The translations under genes were made by a program, and so were the position numbers. This document shows positions 1 to 10,702 of a DNA stretch of 64,000 nucleotides, piece after piece (positions within the stretch are counted from its first letter, which is position 1; every line of letters starts with the position of its first letter). The notes under the pieces are model-generated. The model had not been told where the DNA came from, made no database searches, and saw only the letters and a program-made list of their open reading frames with translations. The stretch comes from Pholiota molesta (taxonomy: Eukaryota > Basidiomycota > Agaricomycetes > Agaricales > Strophariaceae), in assembly GCA_014925825.1 (NCBI GenBank), contig JACGCK010000089.1, positions 62,001 to 126,000 on the forward strand. Direction: 5' to 3'.

Positions 1-383
1 TACATAGAACAAATTGAGAATAAAATAAAATAAAAATTGGTAGATAGCAAACATTTGAGTTTGAAATTGAAGGATTAGCGCCTTTCCAACTGATTTTCGG
101 TTCCTTTGCCAAAATTTGAAGTCAAGGGTTTGGAAGATGCTCATATTTTGCTAATGCAACAGTTGTAGGCAGCGTTGCCTGGCGCTAAAACGACTCGGTC
201 TACAATCGCCGATCTGCGCTCACCACGTGACTTTCTCTTTCAACGTGTCCATGAGTTTGATTCTTTGAATGAATCCAGTACTATTCCAAGTATTCGACAT
301 TCATTCATACTATGGCTCTTCCTTGATTATCAGGCGTTGATCAGGCGAATCTTGGCGTTTTGAAGACAGACATATTGGTTCGT
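1..383. other. Upstream sequence without a recognised gene
   Basis: AT-rich leader before the first gene. I see no coding pattern or RNA gene in it. It presumably holds the promoter and 5' UTR of the coiled-coil gene that starts at 384. Confidence 0.5.
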
Positions 384-3300
384 ATGTCTGAACACTCTTT
401 CAACGATAACCCAGTGTCTCTGGAGCTCAGGACACTCAGAGCATCAGTGGCTCGATTTCAGGTATGCACCTTTAATAAATTCAAATCTTACCCAATGACA
501 GCACTCAAATTACTCTCGTATTAACCTAGGAAGAGGCTCACGCTTCTGCTGTAAAGCTACAACGGCACTCGCTTGACTCGGCGAAGCTTCACGAACGCGC
601 CGTCCACCTTGAGCGGGAGAACGATTTGCTCAAGGCCGAGCTCGCTATACTTCGCGCGAATCCGCACCCTACTGACGGTGTCAACGATTTGGATGCACGT
701 TCGCAGGTCCAAGACTTAACTCTCGCGCTGCGACGACTCTCCCATAAACTTTCATCGACGGAGGACGCGTTATTATCAAAAACTACAGAGCTCATTAATG
801 TCCAGGCTGAGGTGATCAAGGCAAAGGCTGCTGCAGATGGTGCATATGAACTCGGTGCGAGAGTGCGAGGGAGGGAGGAGGCTGGCTTGGCGCGTGAGCA
901 CCATTTGCAGGACAAGGTCGTACAACTCGAAGAGGATGCACGCATCATGGATATCGCCCTAAAGGAATACGCGGCGCTCGTTCGAGAAATGGAGACCACC
1001 AAATCTACCCATGTGAACGGCAGTTCCAGGGAATCGGAGGATGTAGATGAAGGCACTCGGATTTCTGCTACGCTGCTCGAAGGGCAGCTCACGCGTTCAC
1101 GATTACTTGCCCAATTCGAGGTCGAAACTGCCCGTCTGGAAGGCGAGCTGCAAGGGGCCAGGACTGAGCTTGAAGTGACTACATCTCTCCTAGAAGCAGA
1201 AAAGAAGGGCACTGCGGCACTCGTACAGGAACTGGGAAATACGAAGTTAGCACTCGAAAAACTCCATATGGAAGACGGGACTGCTGCCAAAATGGTTTCG
1301 CGTTACATGTACGTGTTCTGTCGTACGACGCCTGCAACACCTCATTATCCAACTATTCAGGCAATTTTCGCAAACAGCTACCAACGCCCTTCTTTCTAAA
1401 CTCTCTGCCATGAACGCGCGGCACGCAGGCACCCTAAGCACCCTCTCCTCACAAAACCATTCTCTCATTACCCGACTTCGAGCAAGTGAAGCCCAAGGAG
1501 AGCGATTGCTAAGCGCTTTGGACGAGCTCGGTGGGGAGATCATGAGAGAGACGTGGGGTCGACGGCGTGAGGTTGGCCTGCGGATACGGATGGGTGGGCG
1601 TGAAGAGCGCATCGTAGAGGGACTGAGGAGGTGGGTGAGGAAAGGCGATGAGATGATGGATCGGACACGTGGAGACAAGCCGTCGGATCCTGCAGAGGCA
1701 GGGGCCGTTCTTGACGTCTTCTTCTCAATGGCCCAAGACGCGCGGATCCTGCTTGCAAGTCTCGACGAGGGTGTTCTAGATGAAGAACTGGGGCTCTCCT
1801 TGTCAGGAAGCAAGGCGCGCGCGCTCCTGGTGGACATCGGTCTCGAAGGCCTTTTAGATGAATTGAGGCAGGAGACGGAGAAGCGAATCGCGCTGGAGAA
1901 GCGTTTGGCAGCGGTGATAGATGAAGCGGTCCTGAACGGGGCCATCCCAAACGATCAATATATTCGAGAAGGAGACGATGAGGCAGAGAAGGGCGACATC
2001 GAGTCCATTGACAAGAGTCATTTCGCAGGTCCGGTTATCGCTAGAGAAAGCGATCCTGCTGTACCCGACAAAGCCCCCATCTTCGCGCCAACGCCAGAAT
2101 CTCCACGGTTACCCCAACTATTCCACGAAGCAACTGTTCCCAATAAAAGTTCTCTTATTGTCTCTGAAGCGGCGGAAGAAAATTCGAACGCCATAACCCC
2201 CATATCCACTACAGAAGACGATGCGTTGTCGATAGCGCGTGAGATTCAACCCAGTTTGTTCCCGTCTGCAAAAAATCCGTCAATATCGACCAATGTCGAA
2301 ACACAAGGTCTTCAGGCCCCATCCCTGGATCTTTCTCCGAAGACGGACGATTCTGCTCCTAATATACCCGACCTTGCCGAAAACCAGTTGACAATACCCA
2401 ACGGAGCCATTAGCGTTGACCTAAAGGATGGCGATCCGTTTGGACCATCTACAGCTCAGGAAATCTCGCGGATTGCTTCGACGATTATTGAGATCCCCAA
2501 GGACTCAGGCTCAGATATACCATCTACGGTGACTGCTGCCGACCAATCTATCATATCTTCAGAACCTGTCATTTCTACCACGAAAGTGGCGCTCGTGGAA
2601 GATTCGCCCTCGCAGATTTCCTCAACTCGAACAGTTACCTCCGACGAAACTCCTACTGTTCCTCCTCCTCTTTTAAAAGAAGTCTATGACACCTCAATAC
2701 CAAGAGCACCACCTCCCTCATTAATACCATTCCCCTCCGATTCCATACCCATTGACTCCGTATCGCCATCGAATTCATTCCGGCTACCCCCAAATTCACC
2801 TTCGCCATTTGCCTCTACCCAAGAACCATCCAAACCACACCCTATACCGCCACATTCTCTCCTCAGCGAACTCATGCACGTTACGAAGCGTTATGACGAT
2901 TTGCAGCGCGCCTTCCGAGATTGTCACATCGCGTTAGAATTGCTTAAAGCTAGTTTGATGGGAACCTCGTCCGAGCCATTGCAGCCAACCATAATACCCG
3001 CTGACGTTTTAGATGCCGCACTCAGGAGACTGGACGACTACACTGAAGATGCCCGTGTAGAGCTAGAAATCAGGATCAGCGACGAGGCACTCCTCGCCAA
3101 AGGGTACGAGGCGCTGCTGAGCGTCCCTGGTGCATTATCCACTGTTTCTGTGTCGTCTCCGGAAGCGAATGGCCATGATGACAACGAAGTTCCAATCCTA
3201 TCTGATATCGAACGACAGGTCGCCGAATTCGTAGACGGCACCGATCTAGCAGTGCACAGAGCGCGGGAGACATTCACGCGGAAGTTGGAGGATGTTCAGC

Positions 3301-4127
3301 ACGATATCGCTGCGCTGAAGCGTGCAATACACGATCCAGAATCTCTTGCTGCCCCAGGACCTCTGGCATTGAACTCCTCAGAAAATTTGACACCCTCCTC
3401 TTCAACTTCAACATTGGTCGCTCCCTCGCTTTCGATTGCCGATCTCTCTAACACTGGTACGGAAACAACCCAATCGTCTGGAGGGTGGACATCGTGGATT
3501 CGCAGTGCCTCCGGTCCTTCTGGTCCTGCGCCTCCCCCACATGGACCCGCTCCGACATTCGGGAATATCATGACCAGTCCCCGCCTTCGCCACACACCAT
3601 CTTCCGGGAACATAGCTGCAACGCCCAAACCCCAAAGCACGCTTTCGCGCCGTCCCAGCTTCTTTGGTCTTGGCGGGGGCGCAAGTGAGCCACCGCCAAG
3701 TCCACTGGCGGCACTGGAGCTGCGGGTGCCGATGCCCAACTTCGCAGCTCCAGGCGCTGGCGGCTCTCAGCCGCTGAGCGCCGGAAGCTCGAGTGTGTTT
3801 GCATACGCCTTGTCGCCGACGAGTCCGCTGAAGTCGATGGCGATGGCGCCTGCCACGCGCGTGCGCACGGTGTCGTCGACGATGTATATGCTCGGGCTGG
3901 GCGCGGCTGGGGCGGCGTCTGGGAATGGTGTGAGTGGACGGACGCCGAGGTCTGCGAGTGCGGCTGGTGCGTTCGCTGCGCCGCCGTCCCCTCTGAATGG
4001 CTCTAGGCAAGGGCCTGTTCAAGGATCGTCGTCGCTAGGACAGCGTGTTCCGATCTCGTCTCAGATGAAGAATATGGAGGAAGATGATGAGCATACGGAG
4101 GAAGACAATGATACGGATGTAGAGTGA
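384..4127 (+). CDS. Long coiled-coil protein with Ser/Pro-rich middle and acidic tail
   Basis: Three exons, 384-461, 530-1308 and 1361-4127, join in frame to 1207 residues. The start at 384 opens a short first exon (MSEHSFNDNPVSLELR). The first ~500 residues are heptad-like, rich in Glu, Leu, Arg and Ala, and should form a long coiled coil. A low-complexity Ser/Thr/Pro/Ile-rich stretch follows, then a second shorter helical segment around LSELMHVTKRYDDLQRAF. The C-terminal ~230 residues are Gly/Ser/Ala/Pro-rich and end in an acidic tail (EEDDEHTEEDNDTDVE). There is no enzymatic motif, signal peptide or membrane segment. I do not recognise the family. The architecture would suit a cytoskeletal, spindle or trafficking scaffold, but that is inference. 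The second intron (1309-1360, GTACGT..CAG) is well supported because it restores the frame. Confidence 0.8.
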
Positions 4128-4252
4128 GGCTGCCTATTCTATCAGGACCTTTAATTTCATGGATCGCGTTGACTTGGTGTTATTTATCGGTACAGTTAAT
4201 GAGTAGTAATACGGACCATATCAAATACATACAAATTGAGAATTACATTGTA

Positions 4253-5771
4253 CTATCGCTCAAGGCTGCTCACAGCAGATGCTCTTGCAATCATGCCAAA
4301 AGCTTGATTATATCCTGGCAAGAGGACATTCCCTGTATGAACAGTTCAGTAATCAGACAACCATCGGCATCAGAGCTTGTAGGCAAAACTCACCCAATAA
4401 GCGAGTGTCATGAAGATGGTTTTGAGGTTGTTTTCCTCGTCCAGTCTGATCTCTAGGATATCTGTTAAATAACAGGTCCTTGAAGGCCCGTCGACCAAGA
4501 CGCCAAAGATCCACTCTGTACCAGAAGTCAAGCACCACGCTGTTTGCTTCTTACTATAGGATTGTGCGTTACAATTGGAGTATTAGTAGATACACTCAAG
4601 AAATAACGCACTTGGTTTTTTGCATTCTTTGTAAATTAAATGTGAATTAGATCAATCCCAACGCCATTAGGATGAAAGAATGAGTTCATACATTGCCAGA
4701 CATGCCGTGATAACTTGTGGAATCTTGCTTGCAATGTCAGGTTCCTCAAATTCAGCGAACTGCAAGAAATAGTCGTCCTTGAAGAGACCCAGATAGATTG
4801 GATTTGCGATTAAATTTTCTAGATGGCGAGGATCGAATCGGTTTAATTCTTCCTTTTCTATGGTGTCAAATTTGGCTTGTCAATATATTGTCACTCTGAT
4901 CCTTGGACTAGACGTCACTGAATTGACATTGAAATCGAAACTGACCTTCTGTGGTTTGGGCTTGTCTGAATTCCGAACCCGATTCTTGTACAAAGAACAT
5001 ATACTCTATCTCGGTAGTCCCACTTACCAGGGTCGTGCGTTTGGGCCCAGTTCCTGGAGTATATGAAAGGATGACCGGATCGTCGGGCTGCACATTCAAT
5101 TTCAAATCAGGTAGCACGACTGGGATGAGATCCAGGTCTTCTTGATAAAGGCTCTCGAGTAGGAGGAACAATAGCCTGGCCGAGGCGCCAGGCCCACCAC
5201 TTATCTACAAGCGTGTCGAGGTCAGGAATCTGCAAATATGGAAATTGTATCGGGTTTGAGCTTACAGTCATGAACTTTTTGTACGCTTTGAGTTTATTGA
5301 TGAGAAAATCGTACTTCTCTTCCCAGAATTCGCTTATTCTTTCATTCAGTTGTCGCTGGACGAGACTTTCGATCAATTTGTTGTAGTGGGATTCTTGCCA
5401 TGGGATAGTATTTAAGGTGAGCCCTAGGCGGTCGTAACTTGAAGCAGATTCTTTGGCAGAACCCAGGTTCAGCGTCTGAAAATGATCGATTTTTAATCAA
5501 CTACGATGCCTTGTGGAGATAGCCTTGCCTGGGATTGCTCATCTGGATGCGTAGCTCGATACACGCGTAGATGTCGGATAGCAGCGATCGCATCCAACAA
5601 GGGCTGTCGATGATGCAACATCATTCCTAAGAGTTCTGGGGCTAGTATCTGATTCAGGGTGGAAGTCAGAGCGGCTTCTAGTTCGTCCAATGTACGGGGC
5701 TCTTGGCCTGCAGATGCAGGCTCCGGTGTTGTCTGGTCCTCGACATCGGCAGAACTTAGAGAGGATGCCAT
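4253..5771 (-). CDS. Hypothetical multi-exon protein, no recognised family
   Basis: Reads from ATG at 5771 to a stop at 4253-4255 through about seven exons. Exon 1 begins MASSLSSADVEDQTTPEP and ends at 5529 at a GC-AG intron (5476-5528). The next exon carries a helical, Lys/Glu-rich segment (ISEFWEEKYDFLINKLKAYKK). Later exons read LYQEDLDLIPVVLPDLKL, then NRFDPRHLENLIANPIYLGL, then VVLDFWYRVDLWRLGRRAFK. The last exon ends SAVSSLER. There is no signal peptide and no clear transmembrane helix. Between about 5120 and 5260 the frame changes without a clean consensus intron. Candidate short introns of 36 and 55 nt fit, but the exact splice there is uncertain. Coding character is clear from long conserved-looking stretches on one strand. 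No function can be assigned. Confidence 0.6.
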
Positions 5772-6435
5772 GAATGAAGTGGCCTGCTAACGTGCGTTTT
5801 GTGTTTGATATCTGGAGACCCTTAGGATGATTTAGACCGCAGAACGAAGCCCAGAAACTGGCAGTTGTTGGATGATGCACTCCCCAGTGCTATTTGAAGG
5901 TCAGGAAGAGAGATCGATTGATCATCGGTACCATCAGTGGCATCACCCGGCAGCTTGGCCATACCCAGGGTGTTCACCTGGGTGTCCCGATTAGGCCACA
6001 GACCGAGCACCACCGAACACCACCGAACAGAATCGATTTCAGACCGATTTACACCGAATGATGCACATGACACACGTGACAGACGATGACGCATACGAGA
6101 TACATTCTGTAGTGCAAGCTCTTGCAAGCATGCGCGTATTGGCTACCCATACGCGATGATGTCCCCCATGCACGACGACGCCCGCGAGGCCGACGACGAG
6201 GCCGACGACCAAACGCTTTGATACCATGGACCAAACGCCACGCCGCGACTCCTGCCAATGGAGCGCCATCTAATCTATCCTACGGATTCCTACCCAATCC
6301 TAACGCCTGTGTAATCTAATCTCACACCTCCCCGAGACCCGAGACGAGACACACACTGTGTCGCATCCACTTATATCCCTCGCTCTCTACTTGATGCCAA
6401 TTCCCTCGATGTCCATAAGCTAAATCACTCGACCG
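5772..6435. other. Intergenic region between a minus gene and the XPG-like gene
   Basis: Divergent spacer between the hypothetical gene (5771, minus) and the nuclease gene (6436, plus). It contains the left copy of a 13-bp inverted repeat (5963-5975), a nearby CACCTGGGTGT, and a repetitive GC-rich stretch of GACGACG/GCCGACGA words at about 6174-6215. Open frames here have no coding character. Confidence 0.5.
5963..5975 (+). repeat. Left copy of 13-bp inverted repeat ACCCAGGGTGTTC
   Basis: The 13 bases at 5963-5975 are the exact reverse complement of 15169-15181. A related word (CACCTGGGTGTCC) follows directly, and another copy of the core CCCAGGGTGT lies at the right end. It sits just outside the nuclease/dioxygenase/transposase block and is a candidate transposon terminus. 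Confidence 0.5.
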
Positions 6436-8273
6436 ATGTTCAAAAACACTCCAAGACAGCCTTCGGTTATGGGAATAAATTCGCTTTGGGCGGTAAGTCT
6501 GGAATATTCAACCGTTTGAATGCTTCTGACCTTAATTAGGTCCTAGACCCCGTCAAAAAAAGCCAATCTTTGCTCACAGTTGCAGCGGACCACCGTTTAA
6601 ATGCCCAATCTGAAGGAATAGAAGGGAGGAATAAGACTTTAATATTAGGGGTGGATATGGCGTATGTCAACTTATATTTATTCATTCCTGATATGAAGCT
6701 TATAGGCGCTTCAACTTAGCACATGCGTCGCCCAGTCCAATGCTGGCGTCCTAGCCGCTGGGGCAAACCATCAATGGGCCGGCGCCGGGCTTTATGTTTT
6801 CTTTAAAATGTTAACCGAATTCATCAAAGCGCCAGTCTCGCTCATCTTCGTGCTTGATGGCGCAGCGCGACCTCCGTTCAAACGCGGCCACCACGTTCAA
6901 GACAGGCCGATATGGATGATGGATCTTGCAATTGAATTGGTTGAGATTTTTGGGTACCAAATACACCGTGTAAGCGTACCGTGTTTATCTTTCGGTTCAG
7001 CAACTTAAATGTATTGCCCAGGCACCCGGTGAAGCTGAAGCTGAGCTTGCAGAGCTCAATCGCAAAGGGTATATCCACGGCGTCATTTCCAGTGACAGTG
7101 ATGCCGTCTTATATGGGACACATTGCTCTTTCGAAGGTAAGTAATCTATTTTAGATATCATTTATGCGATCTTACTCATCCCTTGGCTCTAGCATTCCGA
7201 AGAGCGAGCGAGATTATCCGGACGAGTACATTATCTATACAGAAAATGCAATAGCATTGTCGCCGGGAAGCCTTATTCTTTTTGCCCTCCTTACCGGTGG
7301 GGATTACGGCGATGGGGTCAAAGGGTGTGGCCCTACCACTGCGCTTGCGCTTGTCCGTTGTGGATACGGCGACCGGCTTCTCTCTGCTTTCCGTCGACTT
7401 GACGGAGATGCATTCGAACAATTTCTCATTCAATGGCGCTCTGCAGTCCGAAGAGAGCTGGCAGTAAATTCTCACCACTTTCTCAGTAGGAGCCAACCCA
7501 AGCTTGCAGAGGATATTTCAGATGCATTTCCGGATCACCGCATCCTCGACCTCTACACCAATCCCATCACATCATGGTCGCCAGGCTATAATCCGCCTAC
7601 TGATCTCAGCCAACGGCAATTCATACAGCCATTTATTCCTGAAATCACTCGGTTCTGTATTCAGCATTTTCACTGGCAGACGGAGGACGTAATCAAAGAG
7701 AAATTTAGATTGTATATATGGGAAGGTATCTTCTTACAAATCCTATACTCAGTACGTTTTTTGGCGTTTTTAGTAGTGCAAAATACTAAGCAGTTCGAAT
7801 AGCCTTCCGTTGAATACATTTCCGAGCACAACCGGCTTCAGCTGCGCGATTCCGAAACACATACTGAAGTACTCCATACTTCATACCACGTCCGCCGAGG
7901 CCAATTCTTGCGTGCTTATGGAAATGCAAAACGGCCTAGGTTGGTGGTATCCACAGACGACTTTATCGATGCGATGGGGCTGGATTTTTTCAGAAATCCG
8001 GGAGTTGATACTGTTACTGTTTGGCCGTCTCCATCCCTCTCTTCGCAAATATTCCATGAAGAGCATCAGGTATATCTCCTTCGAATGTCTTGCGGTAGAC
8101 TGCTCAAAGCTAATATTCGGAACCGCAATGCATATAGGATGGACAGGCACATAGCGGAGAAACTAGCACGGCCGCCACATCCCTTTATTCCTCCACCAAT
8201 AGCAGTGAAGAGTTCAACTGGATTCAGACTGGAGAACAAAGCTGGTTTCTGGACCTTACTTCTGATTGAATGA
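6436..8273 (+). CDS. XPG/Rad2-family structure-specific nuclease, GEN1/Yen1-like
   Basis: Metal-dependent nuclease of the FEN1/XPG/GEN1 superfamily, predicted to cut branched DNA in the nucleus. The XPG-N region begins MGINSLWAVLDPV. An in-frame ATG at 6469 gives this family-typical start, and 6436 adds 11 residues. Acidic metal ligands are present in order: LGVDMA, FVLDGAARPP, the XPG-I motif APGEAEAELAEL, SSDSDAVLYG, and TGGDYGDGVKGCGP leading into the helix-hairpin-helix. Roughly six introns are needed. One junction near 7139-7215 only keeps frame with a weak acceptor (splicing into DYPDEYIIY), so damage there cannot be excluded. The C-terminal exon reads HVRRGQFLRAYGNAKRP and ends at 8273. 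It is shorter than classic GEN1/Yen1 proteins. Its stop is only 71 nt from the stop of the convergent TET/JBP gene. Agaricomycetes carry many such paralogues, so a canonical Holliday-junction role is not assured. Confidence 0.8.
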
Positions 8274-8344
8274 AAAGCCTCCTATGTATTTTTATTGGAC
8301 ATCATGGATACTAAATTTTGAACGCACTGTATTTGTATTTCTAG

Positions 8345-9794
8345 TTACGCACTCTTTGTATATAAATTCTTAATAGCAGATAACGTAGATAAAAGACCTA
8401 ATGACATCTTCCACAATTGGTCTTTGAGGCCATGCATTCTGTCATAACGCGGCCGATCTTCTTCGCGCAAGGATTTGTCTGTACGAAAACCATTTTCAAC
8501 ATAACGGAAGATGTTCCCTGAACAATATTGGGTAACAGATACTCTAACATCACCATCAGCAACTGGGATATTGGAATGCGTAATAGTGGCGGAGGGAATA
8601 AGCACAGTGTAACCATGCGGAAATTCGATAATCAACTTCAATTCCCACAGAATGAGATGCCCTCCTACTGTGTGATCAAACTCGCCAAGCGCAGTGATTG
8701 CGCACCATCCAAAGGGACAGTTCTGAGTATCATGATGTTTGTCGCAGCACACATTGTGAAAATTACAAGCAGTCGTAGGGAAGATTGTCATCGGAGATGT
8801 ACGCTTGAGTGTGGGATCATAGGCCAGAAGCTGTTCAACCCTTGTTTTCTGGTATTCGTACACCCCGGGATTCCAAAATGCAAAAGCCGCTAAATAGAAG
8901 GGAGATCAAAATTGTAGCACTAGCAGCAGGGGCTAAAAAAATACGTACCATTTTGAAACGCGGATATTCTTCTGAATCCAAGGCAGCCACGTATCCGGTC
9001 GATTTTCTCTTGATGACGGCGATAATCTAGGTTGATAGGGTGTTTGAAGCCATTTGGAAGAGTAAAGCCGAAGTTCACAGCAGGAAAGTTGCCACGTTTG
9101 TGGTTCAACTCGCCCTTTGAGAACGTATCCAGCTTTGATTCTTCAACGATAATCTTAAAGAGATCCTGGGCATCCTTGTAGTAGGTGGCATCCTGAAGAG
9201 CGCCGGCAATATGGGCAATAATCAGCCCATTACGATCGACGATGGGTCGCGGAATACTACTGGACAATATTCTAATCTCTGGTAAAGCCAAAAAAATGCG
9301 ACAGCGACATACCTTTCACCGCAAGAAATGTACTGAAAGCCGGATTGAATAAGCTCCTGTATGTCAGGAGTTTCACTGGGATTTTGAGGCACAGGCTTGT
9401 TTAGAGCCGTGCGAGCTCCACTTGCAACGGGCAACTTGGCCGTATCGAGATCTGTCTTCACCGCTTGGGTACTTTTGAGGTGCTTCCGAGCAGATTTTGT
9501 TGACGGGTGGTATCCACGGCCTAAAATTTCCTTGCTCCGAACACGCTGTCTTTTTTTGTGCTGACGGGATTGGCTACGAGACGGCTTGCCGGGTGCAGCG
9601 GCTTTGAACTCCTCTGACAGTACAGCGCCTAAGAGAAAATGGAGTAGATAGCATTAATTGCAGTTTAAGGCTATTATTGCTAACAATAGCATACCGGGAA
9701 GAACCTCCTCGCATCTCTCCTCGAGATCGATGGCCATACGAAGGAGGGCCGGAAAGTCGATGTCTTCGGAGATTGTTACAGGAAGAGCAAGCAT
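8345..9794 (-). CDS. TET/JBP-type Fe(II)/2-oxoglutarate dioxygenase
   Basis: Four exons (9794-9695, 9628-9313, 9271-8949, 8889-8345) join in frame to 427 residues. The catalytic double-stranded beta-helix is C-terminal. The Fe ligands are an HxD motif (H298, D300) in CDKHHDTQNCPFGWCAIT and a distal His (H351) in IPSATITHSNIPV. They are followed by VTQYCSGNIFRYVENGFRT, which carries a candidate 2-oxoglutarate-binding Arg. The segment GGHLILWELKLIIEFPHG between them is typical of basidiomycete members. The N-terminal half has a basic stretch (SRQHKKRQRVR, residues ~50-60) and then NFPAVNFGFTLPNG. The family oxidises 5-methylpyrimidines in DNA, so the likely substrate is 5-methylcytosine. The nuclear role is inferred. 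The gene is head-to-head with the transposase-like gene (909 bp apart) and tail-to-tail with the XPG nuclease. All ligand residues are present, so it looks active. Confidence 0.87.
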
Positions 9795-10702
9795 ATTTTG
9801 AAGAGGAAGTTAGCTAAAAGATATGGAAAGGTAAGACCAGGTGTAGATGTTTTTACTTGATAAATTGGAGGCCTACATGATTTAGGAGCTCGTAAGGCGT
9901 TTGCGGGTGTTGCTAAAATAGCGCAGCTATAGATAATATAGAATAAATTAGTACTTGTATAAAAAGGCAGATAACAAACAGGCCAAGAGCCCAGGCATGA
10001 GCTCGATTGGCCTGTGCATTGACGACGTACCGTAGTAAAGCAAAGCGGCGGCTCAAGGGTGCACTAAAGCTCCAAGCTTCGGCTGTGCAGGAAGCTCCAA
10101 GGTACAAGACAGTTGAAGTAGGATTGTAAAGCAAGCAGCTGAGAAAGATGGGTTGAAAGAATAAGAAAGGCTAGGGATGTTTGAGCGGGTGCGCTGAGCT
10201 GGCGCTGAGGACCTAACCCTATGTTGGGGTTGTGATTTGAACTTCGAAGTTCGAACTCGATTCGAAGATACTACCTCAATACTCCCCACTCTACTTTGGT
10301 GCCCTATCTACCGCAATCTACTCTGAACTTTGGAAAACTATGCATACAGCACAAGTATAGAATCTATATTTATGACGCAGGGTGCATATACCGACTTGAA
10401 CGCCGAAGTCTATGATATCACGGCTATGTGAATACGGCCCTGAGTCTAGTCTCCCTGAGTAGATATGTCATTACTTACGGCTCTTCATAGGTAGGTGCTA
10501 ATCTACCTGATCTAGATTTTATACGCGACGATCTTGCCATCCCTGACAATATGCACCAGGAACTCGACGGCGTTCACAGCGACGGAACCTATGCAATTAG
10601 GTTCCGTCGAGATAATTAGCCTAATTAGACAAATGGTTCATATTGTTTTAGAAACCAAACTCTACAATCCACCAGCTCTTTTCCAACAAATCTACGCCTA
10701 TC
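9795..10702. promoter_or_regulatory. Head-to-head intergenic region (shared control region)
   Basis: 908 bases between the start codons of the dioxygenase (minus) and the transposase-like gene (plus). No coding pattern is visible. It would have to carry both promoters. At about 10241-10266 there is a cluster of TTCGAA/TTCGAACT words in both orientations. No defined TATA box or operator could be assigned. Confidence 0.4.

Noticed and set aside
589..1945. Long minus-strand open frames of 232-233 codons
   Set aside because: They are antisense shadows of the coiled-coil gene. Ser/Arg-rich composition and absence of domains or splice chains show that they are not genes.
5822..6127. 101-codon minus-strand open frame upstream of the hypothetical gene
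   Set aside because: It overlaps other short frames, has no coding character and covers the inverted-repeat region.
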